From Palsa-504 sp963789225 (GTDB taxonomy: Bacteria > Actinomycetota > Actinomycetes > Streptosporangiales > Streptosporangiaceae), in contig CAWBKD010000046.1 of assembly GCA_963789225.1 (NCBI GenBank), positions 992,001 through 1,056,000 of the forward strand: 64,000 nt of DNA, written 5' to 3'. A program made the position numbers and the translations under genes. Below the pieces are notes generated by a model. The model had not been told where the DNA came from. It did not search any database and saw only the letters and a program-made list of their open reading frames with translations. The stretch's first letter is position 1; each line of letters opens with the position of its first letter. Positions 8,470 through 15,967 of the stretch are shown here, one piece after another.

Positions 8470-8505
8470 CGGGGCTGACGGTCCCCCGCTCCCCAAGCAG
8501 CCCCG
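8470..8505 (+). terminator. terminator-like hairpin
   Basis: CGGGGCTG (8470-8477) pairs with CAGCCCCG (8498-8505) around a 20-nt loop, about 40 bp after the stop of the preceding gene. There is no U-tract, as is common for actinobacterial terminators. Confidence 0.5.
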
Positions 8506-8555
8506 TCGGCCTCCCAAGCTGATGTTCACAAAAGCCTCCCGCATATCACAAATCG

Positions 8556-8571
8556 GTAATTCTTTCATTAC
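8556..8571. promoter_or_regulatory. AT-rich dyad upstream of the DUF2877 gene
   Basis: GTAAT-TCTTTC-ATTAC forms an inverted repeat in a short AT-rich stretch 45 bp before the next start codon. It could be an operator or part of the promoter; there is no further support. Confidence 0.35.
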
Positions 8572-8615
8572 TAGTCCGAATTCGCACGAAACCGGCCTGA
8601 ACCGTAAGAACAGGA

Positions 8616-9548
8616 ATGGCGTACCGGCGTCCCAGTACTGTGACTTACGTGACCCGCGCACCAGGCCAGCGCCCCTCCCGGACCCGGGCTGAGCCGACCG
8701 GCGCGAGCACCGATCCGCCGACCGTGACCGTCGGCGTGGCCAGCCTGGCGGCCAGCGACCTGCTGCGCGGGGCTCGCCGTCACGGCAAGGTCCTCGCGGT
8801 CCTGCCCCACGCGATCTACCTGGAATTCACCGACCCCGTCCCGGAGCCTCGGGTGATCGCCATCTCGCCGCCGGACGCCATCAGGCTGCCGAACGCCATC
8901 ATCGGCGGCCCGTGGGAGGCACGCCCCGCCGCGGAGTGCTGGGCGGGCGGGAGCCGGGTCATGGCCTGCGGACTCGACATCAGGATCGTGCGCTGGTGGG
9001 ACCCGTCCCCGGTGTTCGGGCCGCTGTCCCGGGCCAGGCTGGATCACGGGTGCAGCGTGCTGGCCAGGCTGTGCTCTGCGGCCGAGCCGCCGCCCGGGCT
9101 GGCTGGGCAGGACGGGCCCTTCCGGCTGGCGGCCTGTTGCGCGAGCGGCGACCTGGCAGGCGCCGTCGAGGCGGTCGAGCACCTGGTGGGGTTGGGTCCG
9201 GGCCTGGTCCCGAGCGGCGACAGCGTGGTCAGCGGCGTCCTGCTGGCGCTCAGGCTGCTGGGCGGCGTCATCTCCGGCGGGACGCGGGCCGTGTGGCTGG
9301 CGAACTGGCTCAGCGCCGCGGCCACCTTCAACGCGGCGCAGCGGACGACCACGCTGGCGGCCTCGCTGCTGCACTGCGCCGCCAGAGGCCAGGCGGCGGC
9401 CGAGGTGTCGGCCGTCCTGCTCGGGATGGCGGGCCAGGAGCCGCTCGAACCCGCCGCTGCCAGGCTGCTCGCGGCGCCTGGCGGGGACGATCTGGCCTGG
9501 GGCCTGGTGGCCGGCTGCCGCGCCGCCCTGCTGCTGTCCGTATCCTGA
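8616..9548 (+). CDS. DUF2877 / AllH-like protein
   Basis: 310 residues. The hallmark of DUF2877 is the segment LVGLGPGLVPSGDSVVSGVLLAL (residues about 189-211), which corresponds to the Gly-rich LxPxGDD-type motif of the family. The family includes AllH, linked to the oxamate carbamoyltransferase step of anaerobic allantoin breakdown, but none of the other allantoin genes is nearby, so a substrate cannot be inferred. The N-terminal 40 residues are low complexity; the ATG at 8616 has only a weak AGGA upstream, and a later start is possible. Four bp separate it from the epimerase gene, so they are probably co-transcribed. Confidence 0.7.
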   Translation: MAYRRPSTVTYVTRAPGQRPSRTRAEPTGASTDPPTVTVGVASLAASDLLRGARRHGKVLAVLPHAIYLEFTDPVPEPRVIAISPPDAIRLPNAIIGGPWEARPAAECWAGGSRVMACGLDIRIVRWWDPSPVFGPLSRARLDHGCSVLARLCSAAEPPPGLAGQDGPFRLAACCASGDLAGAVEAVEHLVGLGPGLVPSGDSVVSGVLLALRLLGGVISGGTRAVWLANWLSAAATFNAAQRTTTLAASLLHCAARGQAAAEVSAVLLGMAGQEPLEPAAARLLAAPGGDDLAWGLVAGCRAALLLSVS

Positions 9549-9552
9549 CGCA

Positions 9553-10476
9553 ATGGTCGTTCCGATTACCGGACAGCAGTACGAGATCGCGGCCGGCGAG
9601 TACCGGGCCACGGTGACAGAACTCGGCGCGGGGCTGCGCGAACTGATGTTCCGCGGCCAGCCGCTGATCGCCGGGTACGGACCCGACGAACTGCCCCCGG
9701 CCGGCGCGGGTGCGCTGCTCACGCCCTGGCCGAACCGGATCGACGGGGGCCGGTACACGTTCGGCGGCACCGAGTTCCAGCTGGCCCTGACCGAGCCGGC
9801 GCGAGGGAACGCGATCCACGGCCTCACCCGGTGGACGGCGTGGACGCCGGTCACGCACGCGGACGGCGCGGTGGTGCTCCGCAGCGCCCCGCACGCCTAC
9901 CAGGGCTATCCGTTCTGCGTCGAGATCGAGGCCGAGTACCGGCTCGAGGCGGACACCGGGCTGCACATCGCCATCACCGCGCGCAACCAGGGCACCCGGG
10001 CGGCTCCGTACGGCACCGGCTCGCACCCGTACCTGACCGTCCGGACCCCGTCGGTCGATGGGTGCCAGCTCAGCCTGCCCGCGGCCCGATGGCAGCCGAT
10101 GGACGACCGCGGCATCCCGTCCGGGCCCGCGGTGCCGGTCGAGGGCACGGCGTATGACTTCCGCCAGCCGCGCGTGATCGGCACCACCCAGCTCGATGAC
10201 GCGCTGACCGGGCTCGACCGCGACGGCGAGGGCCGGGTCTGGGCGGAACTGGCCGCCGACGGCGGCTCCGGCGCCCGCGTCGCCCTCTGGGCCGGAGAGG
10301 GCTACCACTGGCTGCAGGTCTTCACCGGCGACGCACTCGGGCCGGACCGCCGGAGGAAAGCGGTGGCGATCGAGCCGATGACCTGCCCCCCGAACGCCTT
10401 CGCGACCGGCAAGGACCTGCTGGTCCTGGATCCCGGCCAGGCCGTCACTCACGCCTGGGGCATCCAGGCCCGCTAG
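9553..10476 (+). CDS. aldose 1-epimerase family protein
   Basis: Galactose-mutarotase-like beta-sandwich enzyme that interconverts alpha and beta anomers of hexoses. Motifs are PWPNRIDGGRYTFGG (sugar-binding Asn-Arg), NAIHGLTRW (first catalytic His region), GTGSHPYL (second His) and the late Glu in AIEPMTCPPNAF (catalytic base). 307 aa, usual length. The ATG at 9553 follows the DUF2877 stop by 4 bp. The stop codon TAG lies in the loop of the first of four tandem hairpins. The exact sugar is unknown. Confidence 0.85.
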   Translation: MVVPITGQQYEIAAGEYRATVTELGAGLRELMFRGQPLIAGYGPDELPPAGAGALLTPWPNRIDGGRYTFGGTEFQLALTEPARGNAIHGLTRWTAWTPVTHADGAVVLRSAPHAYQGYPFCVEIEAEYRLEADTGLHIAITARNQGTRAAPYGTGSHPYLTVRTPSVDGCQLSLPAARWQPMDDRGIPSGPAVPVEGTAYDFRQPRVIGTTQLDDALTGLDRDGEGRVWAELAADGGSGARVALWAGEGYHWLQVFTGDALGPDRRRKAVAIEPMTCPPNAFATGKDLLVLDPGQAVTHAWGIQAR

Positions 10477-10617
10477 GCTTCGCGGGCGGGGGAGTCGGGG
10501 AGTAAGGCATCCAGGCCCGCTAGAGCTTCGCGGGCGGACGGAAGGTGAGGCACCCAGGCCCGCTAGGGCTTCGCGGGCGGAGAGCAGAGCATCCGGGCCG
10601 CTAGGCTCCGCGGGCGG
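10460..10617. repeat. four tandem copies of a hairpin, the first including the stop codon of the epimerase gene
   Basis: Four imperfect copies of a roughly 30-bp unit (CATCCAGGCCCGCTAG then GCTTCGCGGGCGG) begin near 10460, 10507, 10549 and 10588, separated by short G-rich spacers. Each contains GCCCGC/GCGGGC arms that form a stem. The first unit is the 3' end of the epimerase coding sequence, so the other three look like downstream duplications of it. Together they could act as a reinforced terminator or mRNA 3'-end stabiliser. Confidence 0.85.
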
Positions 10618-10700
10618 ATCTTGACGGGGCGCGGGCGAAGCGGGTCGAATGAGTTACAGAATTGCGTTCTAGTATCCGGTTACGGCGGTAGGGGGCTGGT

Positions 10701-11705
10701 ATGGCCGAACGCAAGAGCCCGACGGCGGTCCTGCGGGAGGGCCCCCGGGCGCTCAGCGACGATCAGGTGCGGGAGATCGAGGAGTCCGCCCTCGCCGAGG
10801 TGCTCCAGGTCGACATCGACGACGTCATCGAGTACGTCCATAAGGACCTGAAGTCGCTGCCCGACTTCACCACGCTGTACCGCAAGTACCTCAAGCAGCG
10901 GTGGGACGTCTACGACCTCGACTTCAGCCAGGACAAGGTGGACTGGCAGGAGAAGATGACCGAGGCGGAACGGCAGTCGTTCATCGCCGTGGCCTCCGGC
11001 TTCCACCACGGCGAGCGGCAGGTGGAGATCGAGCTGCCGGTGTTCATGATCGGCGCCAGCGAAGAGGAGAAGCTCCACATCGCCGCGCAGATCGAGGACG
11101 AGGCCCGGCACACGGTGTTCTTCGACCGGTTCTACCGTGAGGTCGTCGGGCTGAAGGGCGACGACATCATGGCCGTGCTTGACGCGTCGTTTCCCTGGGT
11201 GTCCGAGACGTTCGTGGCGCCGTTCGGGTTGCTGGCCTACCAGGCGGACGAGCTGCGGCTCCATCCGTACGATGAGCGGGCGCGGGTACGCTACGGCACC
11301 ACGTACTTCCTGTGGATCGAGGGCGTGCTGGCCCTGTCGGTGATGAAGGTGACGTTGTCCTACGCCCGCTGGCGCGGGTTCCTCCCCGCCTACTACACCG
11401 GATTCACCGCGACCTGCCGGGACGAGTCGCGGCACGTGCAGGGCGGCATGCGCTACCTGCAGGACGCGGTGCGCAAGGACCCGACGATGATCAACGAGAT
11501 CCACGACACGCTGCGGACGATCCTGTCGGTGTCCGGCGTGGTCAGCCGGCGGGTCTACTACGAGCCGCTCGGCTGGACCGACGACGAGGTGCGGGCGCTG
11601 TTCTTCATTCAGCTCAGGCGCAAACTGAACGACGTCGGCATCGGGCTCTCGCCCGACCTCGAGGACCTGCTGCAGAAGGTGCAGCCGGTGCTGGCGGGGG
11701 GGTGA
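10701..11705 (+). CDS. R2-like ligand-binding oxidase (R2lox-type ferritin-like protein)
   Basis: Ferritin-like four-helix protein with all six carboxylate/histidine ligands of a dinuclear metal site: E105, E134-x-x-H137, E207 and E242-x-x-H245. Val108 (three after the first ligand) and Tyr202 (five before E207) stand where characterised R2lox proteins form their Val-Tyr ether crosslink, which favours R2lox (Mn/Fe cofactor, bound fatty-acid-like ligand, oxidase chemistry) over a true ribonucleotide reductase R2. No R1 gene is near. 334 aa, with about 20 extra N-terminal residues. The ATG follows a GGGGG tract. The physiological substrate of R2lox is unknown. The next gene follows after 4 bp. 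Confidence 0.8.
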   Translation: MAERKSPTAVLREGPRALSDDQVREIEESALAEVLQVDIDDVIEYVHKDLKSLPDFTTLYRKYLKQRWDVYDLDFSQDKVDWQEKMTEAERQSFIAVASGFHHGERQVEIELPVFMIGASEEEKLHIAAQIEDEARHTVFFDRFYREVVGLKGDDIMAVLDASFPWVSETFVAPFGLLAYQADELRLHPYDERARVRYGTTYFLWIEGVLALSVMKVTLSYARWRGFLPAYYTGFTATCRDESRHVQGGMRYLQDAVRKDPTMINEIHDTLRTILSVSGVVSRRVYYEPLGWTDDEVRALFFIQLRRKLNDVGIGLSPDLEDLLQKVQPVLAGG

Positions 11706-11709
11706 GGCG

Positions 11710-12153
11710 GTGTCTGACTTCTTCAGCCCATCGTGGGCCGAGTCCGTCCGGGAGGCCCTGACCGCGGGGCCCTCGGAACAGGCGCGGGCGGGCAAGCTCG
11801 AGGAGTACTGGGCCTTCTTCGAGTGGATCAAGAGCGTGTACCCGGCGTCCTGGGCGCTGGGCTGCCGGGAGCTGGCCTCGTACCTGTTCGTGCAGTGGGC
11901 CGGCGGGACGGCGACCGATTGCCGTGTCATCGGCCCGGACGAGCCGCTCAAGGCGACCTACGTGCTCGGCATGGACTACGTGGACTGGAAGGCGCTGCAC
12001 GAGGGGTACGACGCGCAGCGCACGGTCATGTACCGCAAGATGGTGCTCGAGGAGGGTGACCTGCTCGAGTTCTTCAAAGGGATCTACTTCTTCGTGGAGT
12101 CCCTGGCCGTCATCGGCTCCGTGCCTGCCGCCTATCCGGAGACGGTCACCTGA
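11710..12153 (+). CDS. uncharacterised partner protein of the R2lox gene, 147 aa
   Basis: Not confidently recognised. Mixed alpha/beta with many aromatic residues (EEYWAFFEWIKSVYP, VDWKALHEGYDAQRT, EFFKGIYFFVESLAVIG). The length and the pattern 'central binding domain, then a C-terminal helix' recall SCP2-like lipid-binding domains, but the similarity is too weak to assert. GTG start with GAGG just upstream, 4 bp after the R2lox stop, so translation is coupled. A lipid carrier or ligand-delivery partner for R2lox is an attractive but untested idea. The 3' end overlaps the convergent zinc-ribbon gene by 22 bp. Confidence 0.65.
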   Translation: MSDFFSPSWAESVREALTAGPSEQARAGKLEEYWAFFEWIKSVYPASWALGCRELASYLFVQWAGGTATDCRVIGPDEPLKATYVLGMDYVDWKALHEGYDAQRTVMYRKMVLEEGDLLEFFKGIYFFVESLAVIGSVPAAYPETVT

Positions 12154-12266
12154 TCACGCCTCTGCACCCAGACCCGACGCTGGGAGTAGCGCCGCGGCAC
12201 GCGCCACGTGTGGCCGCAGTCAGCGCAGGTTCGCTCGTACTGCCAGGCGGGCCAGGTTAGGTGCAT
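12132..12266 (-). CDS. small zinc-ribbon protein, 44 aa
   Basis: A 44-residue ORF starting at ATG 12266, overlapping the end of the upstream NTP-transferase gene by 10 bp. It contains a single CADCG knuckle preceded by WQYERT and followed by HTWRVPRR, a composition seen in short actinobacterial zinc-ribbon or rubredoxin-like proteins; only one CxxC pair is visible, so metal binding would need a dimer or be incomplete. It may instead be a chance ORF, but the knuckle, the Trp-rich hydrophobic start and the operon-like position favour a real gene. Confidence 0.45.
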   Translation of the reverse strand: MHLTWPAWQYERTCADCGHTWRVPRRYSQRRVWVQRRDQVTVSG

Positions 12267-12844
12267 GACGTGCTTCTGGCGATCCGGGCCAGGTCCGCCG
12301 GGGTGTCGATGTCGTCGGGGCGGCCCGTGTCGCCGCATTCGACCTGCGTGACCAGATCCGCCCTGGCGCGCAGGAAGGCCCGGGCTCCGGTGTCGCCGGT
12401 CGCCAGCGCGGCGACCTCGGGCCAGTGCTCGCGGGCCAGCAGCACGGGATTGCGCGGCTGCCCCTCGTAGGTGGCGACGGCCACGGTCGCGCCGTCCCGG
12501 TACGCGGCGATCAGCCTGGCCACCGCCTGCGGTCCGACGAGTGGCTGATCGGCGAGCGCGACTACCGCCGCGCCCGCATCGGTGCCGGTCAGGGCCTGCA
12601 GGGCGGTGCGGAGCGAGGAGCCCATGCCGGTCTGCCAGTCCGGGTTGTAGACCGCCTGCGTTCCGCCGACCTGGACCGGGGCGGCGCCAGTGACGACCAG
12701 GATCGGGTCGGCGCCCCCGGCGCGGAGCAGTTCCGCGCCGCGCTCGGCGAGCGTTTGACCGCCCAGCTCGACGAGGGCCTTGGGCTGGCCGAACCTGGAC
12801 CCTTCCCCCGCGGCGAGCAGCACTCCCGCGACCGCAGCGTGCAC
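12257..12844 (-). CDS. MocA-like nucleotidyltransferase
   Basis: NTP-transferase of the MobA/MocA type: LLAAGEGSRFGQPKALVELGG near the N-terminus is the nucleotide-binding signature, and ALADQPLVGP near residue 105 holds the metal-binding Asp. MocA attaches CMP to molybdopterin to make the cytosine dinucleotide cofactor of xanthine-dehydrogenase or CO-dehydrogenase-type hydroxylases. I chose GTG 12844 (HAAVAGVLLAAG follows); the longer frame upstream is antisense-like Arg/Pro/Gly sequence. 195 aa. It lies 32 bp downstream of xdhC, a typical pairing for molybdenum-hydroxylase maturation, although no hydroxylase gene is in the window. Confidence 0.85.
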   Translation of the reverse strand: MHAAVAGVLLAAGEGSRFGQPKALVELGGQTLAERGAELLRAGGADPILVVTGAAPVQVGGTQAVYNPDWQTGMGSSLRTALQALTGTDAGAAVVALADQPLVGPQAVARLIAAYRDGATVAVATYEGQPRNPVLLAREHWPEVAALATGDTGARAFLRARADLVTQVECGDTGRPDDIDTPADLARIARSTSCT

Positions 12845-12876
12845 GTCCCCCAGCGTACGCGCCCGGCCTGGCGGGC

Positions 12877-14019
12877 CTAGCCGGCGATCTGGTGGTGGAT
12901 GCGGCCCTCGGTGTCGGTCAGCGGGGTGCCGCTGCCGCCCCAGCGGAGCTGGATCAGCTCGGCCGCGATCGACACCGCCGTCTCTTCTGGGGTCCTGGCC
13001 CCGAGGTCGAGGCCGATCGGCGAGCGCAGCCGGGCCAGCTCGTCGTCGGTCACGCCCACCTCGCGGAGCCTGTCCAGCCGGTCTTCGTGCGTCCGCCGGC
13101 TGCCCATCGCCCCGATGTACCCCGCCGGGGTGCGCAACGCCACCTCGAGCAGCGGCACGTCGAACTTGGGGTCGTGGGTGAGCACGCAGATGACCGTCCT
13201 GGCGTCCACGCTCGTCCCGGCCAGGAAACGGTGCGGCCACTCGACCACGACCTCGTCCGCATCCGGGAACCGCGCCGGCGTGGCGAACACCTTCCGCGCG
13301 TCGCAGACGGTGACGTGGTACCCGAGGAACTTCCCGACCCGGGCCACGGCGGCGGCGAAGTCGATGGCCCCGAAGACCAGCATCCGGGGCGGCGGGGCGA
13401 AGGAGTTGACGAACACGCTCAGCTCGTCGCCGCGCCGCTCGCCGTGCTCGCCGTACCTGCGGATGCCGGTCAGCCCCTGGGCCAGCATGCCCCGGGCGTC
13501 GTCGTCCACCGCCTGGTCCAGCCTGGCCCCGGAACCGAGGGTGCCGGACGAGCCGACGTGCCAGCCGTCGGCGGCGCTCTCGCCGTCCCCGGCCCAGACC
13601 ACCCGCCTGGCGCCGATCTGGCCGGGGCCCCCGATGACCGTAGCGACCGCGACCGGCTCGCCGCGCTCCACCGCCGCGGCGATCTCGCCCAGTTCGGGGA
13701 AGCGGGCCTTGTCGATCGGCTCCACGAAGATGTCCAGGATCCCGCCGCAGGTCAGCCCGACCGCGAACGCATCGTTGTCGCTGACCCCGTAGGTTTGCAG
13801 GACCGGGTCACCGGTCTCGCAGACGTCAAGGGACAGCTCGTACACGGCGCCTTCCACGCATCCGCCGGACACGCTGCCGATGACCTCACCCTCGGCCGAC
13901 ACCGCCAGCGCCGCGCCCGGGTCACGGGGCGCGCTGCGGAAGGTGCGCACCACCGTGGCCAGGCCGACGGTCTCGCCCGCCTCCCACCACTTCGTGACCT
14001 TGCTCAGGATGTCACGCAT
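12877..14019 (-). CDS. xdhC: XdhC/CoxI family protein
   Basis: XdhC proteins bind molybdenum cofactor, help sulfurate it and insert it into xanthine-dehydrogenase-type enzymes. Visible: the XdhC_CoxI N-terminal domain with SGGCVEGAV (conserved Cys, around residue 53) and a C-terminal Rossmann domain (MLVFGAIDFAAAVARVGKFL, then THDPKFDVPLLEVALR and YIGAMGSRRTHEDR). Start ATG 14019 (MRDILSKVTKWWEAGE). 380 aa, a normal length for the two-domain form. Located between a Nudix gene and the mocA-like gene in the minus-strand rib-his operon. Gap to the Nudix gene is 62 bp. Confidence 0.88.
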   Translation of the reverse strand: MRDILSKVTKWWEAGETVGLATVVRTFRSAPRDPGAALAVSAEGEVIGSVSGGCVEGAVYELSLDVCETGDPVLQTYGVSDNDAFAVGLTCGGILDIFVEPIDKARFPELGEIAAAVERGEPVAVATVIGGPGQIGARRVVWAGDGESAADGWHVGSSGTLGSGARLDQAVDDDARGMLAQGLTGIRRYGEHGERRGDELSVFVNSFAPPPRMLVFGAIDFAAAVARVGKFLGYHVTVCDARKVFATPARFPDADEVVVEWPHRFLAGTSVDARTVICVLTHDPKFDVPLLEVALRTPAGYIGAMGSRRTHEDRLDRLREVGVTDDELARLRSPIGLDLGARTPEETAVSIAAELIQLRWGGSGTPLTDTEGRIHHQIAG

Positions 14020-14081
14020 GCTGCCGCCGTCCCTGCTCGCTCTGTCACCGGAACCCGATGCCGCCCCCTGGGTATTCCCGG

Positions 14082-14570
14082 CTAGCGGGGGCGGGCGCGG
14101 ACGGCCGCGACGGCGGAGCGGACCAGGGCGGGGAGTTCGGGATCGGCGAGAGGCTCGCCGGCTTCCAGGTCCTCGGCGGACAGCCAGCCGTACTTGTCGG
14201 TGGTGGCCCGCTCCCAGGAGTCCAGGCCGTCCAGGCTGACCTCGGCCGACTCGACGAGGACGGCGTAGAAGACCTGGCCCTGGATGATCTCGTAACCGGC
14301 CCAGGAGAACTCGACGGTGTTCTGCGCGATCGGCTCGCCGAGCTGCTCCGGCTCGAGCCGGATGCCGGTTTCCTCGCGCAGCTCGCGGGCGGCCGCCTCG
14401 CGCATCGATTCCCCACCCACCTCCCCATCCCCCTTCTCTACCCCGCCGCCGATCGTGAACCAGTAGGGCTCGGCGGGGCGTTTCGGATCCCAGCCGTGCA
14501 GCAGCAGGACCCGCCCGGCCGGGTCGACCGGCAGCACCCGGGCGGTCTGCCTGCGCCACGGGACTCCCAC
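14082..14570 (-). CDS. Nudix hydrolase
   Basis: Hydrolyses nucleoside diphosphates linked to another group; substrate unknown. The Nudix box is clear in its catalytic half (ESMREAAARELREETGI, residues about 53-69), preceded by WFTIGGGVEKGDGE with a slightly extended loop before the box. 162 aa, typical. The ATG at 14570 follows the hisG stop by 3 bp, so it is co-translated with hisG. The end lies 62 bp before xdhC. Confidence 0.85.
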   Translation of the reverse strand: MGVPWRRQTARVLPVDPAGRVLLLHGWDPKRPAEPYWFTIGGGVEKGDGEVGGESMREAAARELREETGIRLEPEQLGEPIAQNTVEFSWAGYEIIQGQVFYAVLVESAEVSLDGLDSWERATTDKYGWLSAEDLEAGEPLADPELPALVRSAVAAVRARPR

Positions 14571-14573
14571 CTG

Positions 14574-15449
14574 TCACTCCACGATCTTGGAGATGGGGAT
14601 CTCGAGGATGTCCTGGCCGCCGGCGGCCTTGAGAGCGGGGATCAGCGTGTTGACGCCGCGCTTGGGGACCACGGTCTCCACCGCGTTCATGTTCCCGCGG
14701 GCCAGGGTGGTGATCGTCGGCGAGGACAGGGCGGGGAGCATCTCGGTGACCGCGGCCAGCCGCTCGGCGGGCACGTTGAGCTTGAGCAGGACGTTGCCGC
14801 GGGCCTGGATCGCGCCGCGCAGCAGCAGGCCGATGTCCTCCATGGCCGCTCGCTTACCCGGGTCGGCGAACGCCTGGGCGGAGGCGATCAGCTCGGTGTA
14901 GCTGGTCAGCAGGGTGTCGAGGATGCGCAGGCCGTTCTTCCTGAGCGAGGAGCCCGTCTCGGTGAGGTCGACGATCGCGTCCACGATATCGGGCACCTTG
15001 GCCTCGGTCGCGCCGTAGGACGGGATCACCATCGCCTTGACCCCGTGCGCTTCGAGGAACCGCCTGGTGAGCGACGGGAACTCGGTGGAGATCCGGACGC
15101 CCTCGGGCAGGTCGGCGGCGGTCCGCCAGGGCGCGACGTCGGGGACCGCCAGGACCACCCGCACCGGCTGCGACGTGGCCTTGGAGTACTGGAGTTCGCC
15201 GAGCGAGACCACGTCCGCCTCGGTCTCCTCGATCCAGTCGCGGCCGGTGATGCCGAGGTCGAAAAGACCGCGCTCCAGGTAAGACGGGATCTCCTGCGGG
15301 CGCAGGAACCGCACCTTGTCGATGCGCGGGTCGTCGATCGACGCGTGATAGTCCCGGTCCGAGGACCGCTGCACGGTCAGGTCGGCCGCGTCGAACAGGT
15401 CGAGGGTGGCACGCTCAAGCGAGCCTTTCGGCAGGACCAGCGAGAGCAT
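14574..15449 (-). CDS. hisG: ATP phosphoribosyltransferase (long form)
   Basis: First and feedback-controlled step of histidine synthesis: ATP + PRPP to phosphoribosyl-ATP. ATG 15449 gives MLSLVLPKGSLERATLDLF, the standard HisG start; FDLGITGRDW and the PRPP-binding region DAIVDLTETGSSLRKNGL are present. The 291-residue length and C-terminal ACT-like region (QARGNVLLKLNVPAERLAAV) mark the long, His-sensitive form that needs no HisZ. It begins 5 bp after ribH. The hisE gene that normally sits between ribH and hisG in actinobacteria is absent here. Confidence 0.96.
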   Translation of the reverse strand: MLSLVLPKGSLERATLDLFDAADLTVQRSSDRDYHASIDDPRIDKVRFLRPQEIPSYLERGLFDLGITGRDWIEETEADVVSLGELQYSKATSQPVRVVLAVPDVAPWRTAADLPEGVRISTEFPSLTRRFLEAHGVKAMVIPSYGATEAKVPDIVDAIVDLTETGSSLRKNGLRILDTLLTSYTELIASAQAFADPGKRAAMEDIGLLLRGAIQARGNVLLKLNVPAERLAAVTEMLPALSSPTITTLARGNMNAVETVVPKRGVNTLIPALKAAGGQDILEIPISKIVE

Positions 15450-15454
15450 GCGGG

Positions 15455-15967
15455 CTACGCCTCCACCGGGAGCGGCTCTTGGTGACTGCGGCGGATGGAG
15501 CGCAGCAGGACCGCCACCTCGAGCGCCGCCACGACGGCCTCCCATCCCTTGTCCTCATGGCTGCCCGGCAATCCGCACCGGTCGCGGGCCGACTCTACCG
15601 TGTCGCAGGTGAGCACGCCATTGCCGACCGGCGTCCGGGTATCGAGCGCGACCCTGGTCAGGCCGGCGGTCACCGAATCGCAGACGTACTCAAAGTGCGG
15701 GGTGCCGCCGCGGATGACCGCGCCGAGGCAGGCCACCGCGTCGTGGTGGCGGGCCAGCTCCGCGGCGACGACGGGCAGCTCGATGGCGCCCGGCACGCGG
15801 ACCACCAGCGGGTCGGGGACGCCGCACGCGATGGCCGCGGCCGTCCCACGCGCGACCAGCGAGTCCGTGATCTCCTGGTGCCAGCGGGTCGCGACGATGG
15901 CCAGGCTCAGCCCGGACGCGTCGACCGCCGCCGCGCCCTGGCCATTCGGGGAGCCCACGCCGCTCAT
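15455..15967 (-). CDS. ribH: 6,7-dimethyl-8-ribityllumazine synthase
   Basis: Condenses 5-amino-6-ribitylaminouracil with dihydroxybutanone phosphate to give lumazine, the penultimate step of riboflavin synthesis (icosahedral or pentameric enzyme). Motifs: GLSLAIVATRWHQEIT, VPGAIELPVVA, CLGAVIRGGTPHFEYVCDSV (catalytic His) and the PVGNGVLTCDTVE segment. 170 aa. The ATG overlaps the ribBA stop (ATGA). Part of the FMN-riboswitch operon. Confidence 0.95.
   Translation of the reverse strand: MSGVGSPNGQGAAAVDASGLSLAIVATRWHQEITDSLVARGTAAAIACGVPDPLVVRVPGAIELPVVAAELARHHDAVACLGAVIRGGTPHFEYVCDSVTAGLTRVALDTRTPVGNGVLTCDTVESARDRCGLPGSHEDKGWEAVVAALEVAVLLRSIRRSHQEPLPVEA

Noticed and set aside
10701..11705. 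Ribonucleotide reductase beta subunit
   Set aside because: No R1 partner nearby, and Val108/Tyr202 match the R2lox crosslink pair.
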